NCBI GenBank assembly: GCA_963575745.1
Contig: CAUYUJ010015286.1
Location: 9,790-54,789, forward strand
Direction: 5' to 3'
Length of the DNA: 45,000 nucleotides
Source: Prorocentrum cordatum
Lineage: Eukaryota; Sar; Dinophyceae; Prorocentrales; Prorocentraceae
Part shown: in pieces, positions 38,716 through 45,000 of the stretch
How positions within the stretch are numbered: position 1 is the stretch's first letter
Layout: each line of letters starts with the position of its first letter
Translations under genes and position numbers: made by a program
Notes under the pieces: generated by a model
Told to the model about the DNA's origin: nothing
What the model saw: the letters and a program-made list of their open reading frames with translations, nothing else
The model's database searches: none

Positions 38716-38979
38716 AGGAATAGCAAAGAGTGACGAGGCGAAGCTGCGCGGGGCGCGCAGGAAGAGCACACGACACCCACAGGTGATGCGGGGAACAGGT
38801 GGTGCGTATATCATCGTCCTCTCCCCCCCTCCTCTCCTGGGGCCTTTCCCTTCCCCTTCCCCCATCCTCCTCAGCCTCCTCTTCCCCTCCCCCTCCCGTC
38901 CTCCTCCCCTCTCTCTGTCCGCCTCCTCCCCTCCGTCCCTCGTCCTCGCGCTCTTCCTCGTCGCCTTTGTTGTGGCGTG

Positions 38980-39055
38980 ATCGTCGGGGTCGTGGCCGTC
39001 GTCGTCGCGGTCATTGCCGCGGACGTCGCGGTCGTCGTTGTCGTGGTCGTGGCCA

Positions 39056-39100
<45 letters not shown>

Positions 39101-39117
39101 TCGTCGCGGTCGTGGCG

Positions 39118-39152
<35 letters not shown>

Positions 39153-39156
39153 TTTA
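38980..39156. repeat. (GTC)n/(CGT)n microsatellite
   Basis: CGTCGT units, perfect at 39055-39100 and 39118-39150, with GGTCGTGGCC interruptions. Confidence 0.97.
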
Positions 39157-39916
39157 GTTGCCATGGTCCCCGAAGGCCGTCTTGCAGAGGGCGCCCCTGA
39201 CGGCCAGCAGCGGCGGCAACCGCGCCCACGGCGCCGTGGACCTGGGCGTGGCGCTGCTGCGCAAGTGCTGCGGCCGCCCCCCCCCCCCCCGCGCACGCAG
39301 GAAGGAGGGACGGGGAGGAGGGAGGAGGTGGGGGGGCGTACGAGGCGCAGGGGCTCATCTCAACCGTCAGCGTCCAGATGAGGCGCTGGGAGCCGGACAA
39401 GCGAGGACCTGCGGTCGGCCACGCGCGAGGAGGGGGGGGGGGGCCGGGGGGAGCGGTGCCCACTTCCTGGTCGGAAACCCAGTGTAGTTTGGCTTTCGCT
39501 CTCGCCTTCGTCCAGGTCGCCGGCCACTCTGTCGACAGGGTGCAGGTACGCTGGGCCGCGTTAGGCGCGCGTGTTCAGTGCTTGCACGGGCGCGCTGTAT
39601 AGTGTTACCAGTGTTGCCAGTGTTACCAGGAGGCGAAAGACGACGACGAGAAACAGGGGGGAGGCGGATGGGGGAGGAGCGGGAGGGAGAGCGGGAAGCG
39701 GAGAGGGAGGAAGAGGGCGAGAGTAAGCTCAAGACGAATCGACGATCCTGCGGTGCGGCCACCCGTTCCAGGTCCCCTCCTCATGGGCCCCTCATGAGAA
39801 TTCCTGCTTACTGCGGGGCACGGCCCTTTGCAAGGCGAGCGCTCCACGGTCTTGCAATTGAATCGAAGTCACAGTTTTGAAACGGAGCTGCCATCCATGC
39901 TCCTATAAGGACGGCG
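39157..39916. other. unique GC-rich stretch, no firm gene
   Basis: A plus frame (39158-39487) has SPKAVLQRAPLTASSGGNRA and HGAVDLGVALLRKC near its start, moderately coding-like. The minus strand is open too. A C10 run lies at about 39278. A GTGTTACCAGTGTTGCCA triplication lies at 39600-39629. Confidence 0.35.
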
Positions 39917-40625
39917 ACGAGGTAGGATCATTATACCTATACGACCACCCTTCGGGTAATAAGGAGGTTCGAGGGGGGGCAGGAACCAACCTCTCACTCA
40001 AGCGATGTCACTATCGATGCCACTGTCGATCGCACTATCGATCTCGCCATCGATCTCAGTATCGATCTCAGTATCGATCACACTATCGATCTCGCCATCG
40101 ATCTCACGATCGATCTCACTGCGGGGCACCGACGGGACACCGACGGGACACCGACGGGACATCACTATTGATCTCAATCGATTTTACTATCGATTTCGCG
40201 ATCGATCTCACTGTAGATCTATTATCGATCTCACTATCTCACTCGGTTTCATTATCGATCTCACTATCGATCTCACCACGGGGCACCGACGGGACACCGA
40301 CGGGGCACCGACGCGACACCACAGGACACCGCGCCACCGGGCACCACGGGCCACCGCGGGACGCCACGGGACACCATCGGACACCACGGGACACCACTGG
40401 ACAAAATCGGCACATCACGGCGAAACACCCCCAGCCACCGCCAGCCAACCTGGGGAGGGGCGGTGTTTTGGACCAGCGGCGCCCTAGCCAGAGGAGGGTT
40501 CATTCCTTTCGCCCGCCAGCGCAGCTTCGCCTCGCCCGCACGCACGACACGAAAACAAAACCGAAATCGATTTCCCGGCGGGGTGGTCTCCGTTGCATTG
40601 CGATCTCACCTCCTAGCTTCCGATT
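39917..40625 (+). repeat. dispersed element family C, copy 2
   Basis: Both end modules of copy 1 (20389-20872) are present: 39932-39967 and 40530-40625. The ends also resemble each other inverted: GAGGTAGGATCATTATACC..ACCACCCTTCGGG against the reverse complement of 40575-40612, GAGGTGAGATCGCAATGC..ACCACCCCGCCGGG. That suggests diverged terminal inverted repeats. The interior holds a TATCGATCTCAC array (40010-40275) and CACCGACGGGA arrays (40125-40160, 40275-40420). Confidence 0.7.
40010..40275 (+). repeat. 12-bp (TATCGATCTCAC)n minisatellite
   Basis: Opposite-strand version of the array at 33285-33540, interrupted by GGGACACCGAC units. Confidence 0.9.
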
Positions 40626-40775
40626 CAAGCTTGATGCCTGGGCATTCAACCTTATGACATATCAAGGGGTAGCTCCGATCTGAAAACGAGCCGCCTGTCA
40701 CCCGTGTGAGTGTTGCACAGTCTTACATGGATTAAGAGGTCTCACGCGATAGGTTTATTTTGGAAAGGAACCGCG

Positions 40776-41225
40776 CTCCATCCGTGTAGCGGATGGAAGC
40801 TTTGAAAGCGAATGTGCGCGGTGCCAAGGTGGGAGCCACATTGTGAACACAACCCCTTCCACCCGTGTAGCCATTCTGAGTTTTTAAGACAAGTATGCGT
40901 GGCACCCAAGCGACAGCCATAGGTTGAAAATTCGCCGACCTCCATCTGTGTAGCCGCAAGAAGCTTTTAAGATGAATGCGCGCGACGCTACGGCGAGACC
41001 CACATTTTAAGGAGGAACAGACCTCCATCCTGTAACACATACGGGCTTTGAAACAAATGCTGCGCTGAGGCCAGAACCACATTTTGAAAGGACCCCCCTC
41101 CATCCGTGTAGCTGGTGGAAGCTCTTAAGACGAATGTGTGCGTCGCTGATGTGCGAGCCACGCTGTGAAAACGACCCTCCCTCTCCACCAGTGTAACTGT
41201 TGGAGCTTTCAAGCTTCGGCGACAC
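40776..41225 (-). repeat. 83-bp repeat family, array 3 (six units)
   Basis: CTCCATCCGTGTAGC or its variant starts at 40776, 40857, 40940, 41023, 41098 and 41183. Each is followed by a GAAGCTTTTAAGACGAATGTG-like part and a GAGCCACATTTTGAAA-like part. It is the reverse complement of arrays 1 and 2. The 123-codon minus frame (40732-41103) is a translation of this repeat. Confidence 0.9.
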
Positions 41226-41400
41226 TAGCGGGGAGGAAGATTCAGGCGAAACGCCCAGCCCGCCCTACCGACACGTCAGTTGGGGAAGTAAGGAGTTATC
41301 TGTCAGGAAAAGAGACCGAGGAGGCAGATGGGCTGGAGCGGGAGAAGCGTGAGGAGAAGGTGGAGGAGGAGGAGGAGGAGCTGGAGGAGGAGGACGGGTG
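41226..41400. other. short unique stretch ending in GGA units
   Basis: The GGAGGA run at 41354-41397 ends the stretch. No gene is recognised. Confidence 0.5.
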
Positions 41401-41402
41401 AC

Positions 41403-41438
41403 AGACGAGAGAAAGAGAGAGAGAGAGAGAGAGAGTGC

Positions 41439-41469
<31 letters not shown>

Positions 41470-41545
41470 CGATATAGAGAGTGATCTATCTATCTATATA
41501 TATAGAGAGAGATATAGAGAGAGAAACAGAGAAAGAGAAACACTA
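41403..41545. repeat. (GA)n and GATA/TATC microsatellites
   Basis: GA units at about 41411-41470 are followed by ATCTATCTATATATATAG and more AGAGAG. Confidence 0.97.
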
Positions 41546-41800
41546 CAATTCTGATAATGTGTGATAGAGTGAGGGGTATTAGGAGAGAGTGAGGGGGAGG
41601 AGAAGGAGAAATGATATGAGGCGTGGGGAGGGAGAGGAGGAGGAGGAGCAGGAGGAGGAGCAATAGTAGGAGGAGGAGGAGGAAAAGGAGGAGAAGGAAC
41701 AGCAACAGGCGGAGGAGGAGCAATACTGAGACATATTAGGACAGAGATGAAAATAATACTGATCAGGATAAGGTTGACAAGACGAGGGGGGATGATGATG
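41545..41800. repeat. degenerate (GGA)n block
   Basis: GGAGGAG runs (41630-41725) sit within AGAG/GTGAGG sequence. No gene is seen. Confidence 0.85.
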
Positions 41801-41914
41801 ATCATGCTGCTGCTGATGATGATGTTGATACTGATGTGATGCTGTTGATGATGACGAGGAGGAAGATGAAGGGGAGGCGGAGGAGGAGGGGAAGGGGGAG
41901 TGGGAGGATGATAC

Positions 41915-41971
<57 letters not shown>

Positions 41972-42262
41972 CTCCGAGGATGATGATAATGATGGCGATG
42001 ATGCTGATGCTGATGAGGATGATGATGGTGATTATGCTGATGATGCTGGTGCTGATTATGCTGATGATGCTGCTGATGCTGATGATGCTGATTAGGATGA
42101 TGATGGTATTGATGTTGCTGATGATGAAGCTGACGATGATGCTGATGGTGCTGATGCTGATGCTGATGCTTATGCTGATGCTGCTGCTGATGATGTCGAT
42201 GATACTGCTGCTGCTGCTGCTGATGATGCTGATAATACTGATGATGAGGATTCTGATAATGA
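41798..42262. repeat. (GAT)n/(CTGATG)n microsatellite, about 460 bp
   Basis: A perfect GAT run (41914-41970) is flanked by degenerate GATGCTGATG units to 42260. The 143-codon poly-Met/Leu frame is a repeat translation. Confidence 0.98.
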
Positions 42263-42449
42263 GATAGGAGGGCGCAGAGAGGGAGGGGGAAGGGGACTCA
42301 GGACGAGGACGAGAGGAGGGAGAAGGGGGTTACGTTGGGTTGCAGCCCTCGCGCAGCGACATCAGCACGCCAACGGCCACTGGCTCGGGGCCGAGTGCGA
42401 GCACGAAGCCGAGTGCCGCGAGCACGGGATGGTGAGGCCGCACGTGGAC

Positions 42450-42492
<43 letters not shown>

Positions 42493-42540
42493 CTGTTCCT
42501 ATATTTTTATAAGCCCGGGCGGGGGGAAAACCCATCCCCC
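42263..42540. other. short unique stretch and (TA)n array
   Basis: Unique GC-rich sequence to 42450, then a (TA)n array (42454-42490) and G/C runs. No gene is seen. Confidence 0.7.
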
Positions 42541-42753
42541 CCCCCAAAACCGGACTCCCGGGATCTGGGGCTTTGGGACCCTCCAGACGGGCCTCGAAGC
42601 GGCCACCGGGCCTCACATGGCGTTTTGCCAAGCCTTCCCAGCACACCTAGGGCGATCAGGGGGGTCATCGGAGAGGTCCCAGAGACCTCCAAGACAGCAC
42701 AAGAGCGCTCCAAGAGTGACCGACGTGACCTCAAGATGGCCCAAAAGGCCTCC
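42541..42753 (+). repeat. CAAGAYGGCC array 3, no core
   Basis: GGTCCCAGAGACCTCCAAGA and GACCTCAAGATGGCCCAAAA-type words. The last 21 bases (42733-42753) recur exactly at 44314-44334. The spliced-leader sequence begins at 42751, at the array edge. Confidence 0.75.
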
Positions 42754-42772
42754 GTAGCCATTTTGGCTCAAG
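42751..42772 (+). other. relict dinoflagellate spliced leader (22/22 match)
   Basis: The 22 bases T-CCGTAGCCATTTTGG-CTCAAG match the conserved dinoflagellate trans-spliced leader at every position (first base T is one of the allowed variants). The following bases (ACATTGTGGC) carry no GT donor, so this is not an SL RNA gene. A leader present in the genome directly before a gene is the known mark of an mRNA that was reverse transcribed and re-inserted. Confidence 0.9.
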
Positions 42773-42819
42773 ACATTGTGGCAAGTCTTCAGGCGTTTGA
42801 AACGTGTGATTAGTGCCCA

Positions 42820-43365
42820 TTGCCACCAAGCCACTCTTTCTCCGCCGTTGCCGCAAAGAACGTTGTGGTTCTTGCAGGAGCGTTCGCCATCCTGCTTGTC
42901 GGCCGCGGCTGCGTCGCCGCCGACGACCTAGCCGAGACTTTGGAGGAGCGCCGCCTGATGGATGACGATTCGCGCAACTGCGACGCCACGAACGAGGCCG
43001 ACGGCGTAGGGCTGCTCCAGTCACGGGCGCCAGGCCCAGGCGAACCGCAACTCGCGAACATTCGGAAGAAGAACGAGACGCAGGACCACAAACAATATGA
43101 GGAGGCGAGAGTGGAGGATGTGTTGATCGATGTCCAGAACTTCAACTCTGGCTACGTGCATCGCGGGTGGGTTACATGCGGGTCCGAGTGCCCTGGAGCA
43201 AACACATTCTGCTGCAAAGACGTTCGTTGGGAATGGGATACTTGCTGTACTGGTAATTATTATTCGAGCTACTTCATTATTCCCGGATGTCGATGCCCCT
43301 CAAGTAAATTGAACACTTGCACGAGGGGGTATTGTTGTGTGAACAACAGGTGCAGCCCGTGCTAG
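42820..43365 (+). CDS. secreted cysteine-rich protein, intronless retrocopy lacking a normal ATG
   Basis: Numbering from the TTG at 42820 gives 181 residues. Residues 13-33 (KNVVVLAGAFAILLVGRGC) are the hydrophobic core of a signal peptide, with a likely cleavage after CVA or AA near 33-34. Residues 35-115 are a charged, Asn/Glu-rich pro-region containing DGVGLLQSR. Residues 120-181 form a dense module with 13 Cys (120, 124, 131, 132, 142, 143, 157, 159, 167, 172, 173, 178, 181), ending YCCVNNRCSPC, the look of a disulfide-knotted secreted peptide. No named family is recognised and no function is assigned. An in-frame TAG (42811) lies just upstream, and the first in-frame ATG is after the signal peptide. 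The expected start reads ATTG (42819-42822). Initiation at a near-cognate codon, an unseen upstream exon, or a dead gene are all possible. The relict leader upstream and absence of introns point to retroposition. Confidence 0.7.
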   Translation: MPPSHSFSAVAAKNVVVLAGAFAILLVGRGCVAADDLAETLEERRLMDDDSRNCDATNEADGVGLLQSRAPGPGEPQLANIRKKNETQDHKQYEEARVEDVLIDVQNFNSGYVHRGWVTCGSECPGANTFCCKDVRWEWDTCCTGNYYSSYFIIPGCRCPSSKLNTCTRGYCCVNNRCSPC

Positions 43366-43620
43366 TTCAGATGTCCTCCTCTCTGCCCCGCTCGGTTTAA
43401 CGTCCTGCCCGTTAGTCTGATAACCTTTTATGTAATCAATGGTAGTGCCAGAAAACAGACGCCACAAGTGCGGCCACAAGGGCAGCCATAACCATGCGGA
43501 TTTGTGTTTTTATCGAGGGTGTTTCGCGGCAGCTTGTATGTATCTTTCAATTCAGGCTTCTCCAACGTTGCCACGCAGAGGAAGGTGTATGTCTCCTTCC
43601 GAGACAAGATTTCATCCGCG
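43366..43620. other. 3' flank of the cysteine-rich gene
   Basis: Moderate-GC sequence with no poly(A) trace. It probably includes the 3' UTR. No further gene is recognised. Confidence 0.5.
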
Positions 43621-44313
43621 TCTTCCCTCCTCTTCTTCGTCATCCTCCTCGTCCTCCCTCTCCTCCTGCCCCTCCCTCCCCCTTTTCCTCGTCCCTCCCT
43701 CTCACCCTCGCTCGCTCGCCCCCTCACTGGAGAGGGTGGGGGCTGAAGGGGGTGGAGAGTGAATGACGATGACGACGACGACGGAGACGGTGATCCACGC
43801 GAGACGACGACGCCGTGATGCCTCTTCCACACGCCGACAGGGTCGGCGGATTTACCTTTTATTGTTCAAGATAACCTGCGCGCTTGCTTTAAAGTCGCGT
43901 TCGCCGGGGCTGTCCGCCCGACGCGACCCCAGCGACGCGCGATGGGCAAGGGGAAGCGATCCTCGCGGAGGGAGCCCCGGCGAAGAGGGGCGAGGAAAAC
44001 GAGGAGGTGGTGGTGGTGGTGGTGGTGGAGGAGGAGGAGAGCAGGCAAGCCAAGTTACTCGGCAGGAATCGCCTCGGCATTTGTTAGCCGAGGCTGTGGT
44101 TGGGTCTTGGAGAGATCCTTCCCCTCCTACTATGCCTCTGCTCCAGCAGCCTGGTTAGCTTTTGCCTGGTTCGCTTTTTGCATTCCGCGGGCTGGAACTC
44201 CCGCTCCTTGGGAAAGAGGCGTCGCGCGATACAGGGCTTCGGTTGTGTGGCGCGTGGTGCTGGCTACCGGAGTGGATTCTGGTTCGCGACAGCGTTTCGC
44301 GTCCGAAAAAAAA
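43621..44313. other. pyrimidine-rich block, then unique GC-rich stretch with a GTG run
   Basis: CTCCTC/CCTCC words occupy 43625-43720, a GACGACGACG run lies at about 43763-43785, and a (GTG)n/(GGA)n run at 44004-44042. Frames are not recognisable. An A10 run (about 44306-44315) meets the next repeat array. Confidence 0.5.
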
Positions 44314-44790
44314 AAGATGGCCCAAAAGGCCTCCAGGACGGCCCCAAAGAGGCTTCCAAGAGCACTCCCAAGAAGGCCCCAAAAGGCACAAATCTTTGAT
44401 TTTCTGATGGTTTTTGCTGAATTTTGGGGTTCTCCTCTTTTCGGCTTCCCGACGCTCCAAGACGGCGGTCTTCTGGGCGTCCGAAGCCGCCTGGGATGCT
44501 CCAACATCGCCCCACAACCATCCGAACGGGCTTCCAGGCAGTCCAAGAGAGCCCCAAAACGGCACAACACGGGTCCAAGATGGCCCTCAGAGAGAGCCCC
44601 ATGGCGGCCCAAGATGGCCCCAAAACACCCTCCGAAGCGTTCCAAATCGTGACCCGGTCGTTCAGGGAGACCGCGGTTGGAGGCAGGGTGGCCCGAGGAA
44701 GTCCCCAGGGGCCCCCAGAATACGCCCAGGAATCCTGCAGAAGGCTTTAAGAAAGCCTGAAACAACTTTTGTGAGGCCCCCAGAGGCTCT
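44314..44790 (+). repeat. CAAGAYGGCC array 4 with AT-rich core
   Basis: It starts AAGATGGCCCAAAAGGCCTC right after an A10 run. Units of the type GGCCCCAAGA.GGC and GGCTTCCAAGAGCAC follow. The core (about 44390-44452: GATTTTCTGATGGTTTTTGC ... TTCTCCTCTTTTCGGCTTCC) aligns with the cores at 21.2 and 26.2 kb. Confidence 0.8.
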
Positions 44791-45000
44791 CCAAGGAGGA
44801 GCCTCCGCAAAAACGAGCTGAGGAGGATGGGAAGAATGCGCAGGGAACGGCGAACGTAAGGAGAAAAAACAAGCATGGAGGAAGGATGACGAGTAACATT
44901 ATTATAACGGCGATGCCGGAAAAGGCAACAAGGAGTTATCTCTAAATTGTTGGCTTGACCTTCCTGCTATTCCGCCTGCTTACCAAACTTTCAGGACCAA
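44791..45000. other. unique right edge, nothing recognised
   Basis: Moderate-GC sequence running off the window. No frame or repeat copy is seen. Confidence 0.5.

Noticed and set aside
41836-42267. 143-codon poly-Met/Leu frame
   Set aside because: It is a translation of the GAT/CTGATG microsatellite.
42625-42813. 62-codon frame ending at the TAG before the cysteine-rich gene, in the same phase
   Set aside because: It lies in the CAAGAYGGCC array and the leader relic, so I treat it as noncoding and not an upstream exon.

Overview
The window reads as nuclear DNA of a dinoflagellate. The decisive evidence is a perfect copy of the 22-nt dinoflagellate spliced leader at 42751-42772, on the same strand as, and 47 nt upstream of, an open frame for a secreted cysteine-rich protein. 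The remaining features agree with that: GC-rich, very gene-poor DNA, long trinucleotide microsatellites on both strands, and many dispersed repeats. Nothing looks bacterial or organellar. The species cannot be named from the sequence.

Only two frames look like intact or nearly intact proteins: a four-repeat CX2CX20CX2C zinc-binding protein (24497-25189, +) and the secreted cysteine-rich protein (42820-43365, +), which has lost a normal ATG. Weaker coding signals are an exon-sized piece with a GHSLGG serine-hydrolase elbow (14230-14410, -), a decayed frame with four in-frame stops (8423-9061, -), a collagen-like Gly-X-Y tract broken by a frameshift (2748-3060, +), a small duplicated acidic/Ala-rich frame (36888-37145, +), and several unrecognised exon-like islands (15716-16030 -, 19078-19290 +, 30448-30924 +, 38170-38387 +). 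Introns would have to link most of these, and they could not be resolved by eye.

Layout. 1-10 kb: CTC arrays, GC-rich unique DNA, a small terminal-inverted-repeat (TIR) element at 7.8 kb and the decayed frame at 8.4-9.1 kb. 10-20 kb: alternating GGA/CTC arrays, two 83-bp-family arrays, the hydrolase exon, a TIR element with a perfect 6-bp target duplication (16034-16191) and a foldback (16583-16790). 20-24.2 kb: a GAT microsatellite, a dispersed element, a CAAGAYGGCC array and a 350-bp satellite. 24.4-30 kb: the zinc-binding gene, a second CAAGAYGGCC array in reverse orientation, a 1.2-kb nested foldback (27018-28255), and GTGCAC-motif and 15-bp arrays. 30-36 kb: more foldbacks and TIR elements, GATCGAT arrays, an 89-bp satellite and GTC/GAT arrays. 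36-45 kb: the duplicated small gene, a dispersed element, the reversed 83-bp array, GA/GAT/TA arrays, the spliced-leader retrocopy and a last CAAGAYGGCC array.

The genes do not form a pathway. The main content is a set of at least ten repeat families, several in two or more copies. Three of the element types are TIR or foldback structures that carry minisatellites inside them. Most long open frames here are low-complexity translations of trinucleotide or satellite repeats and are not annotated as genes.
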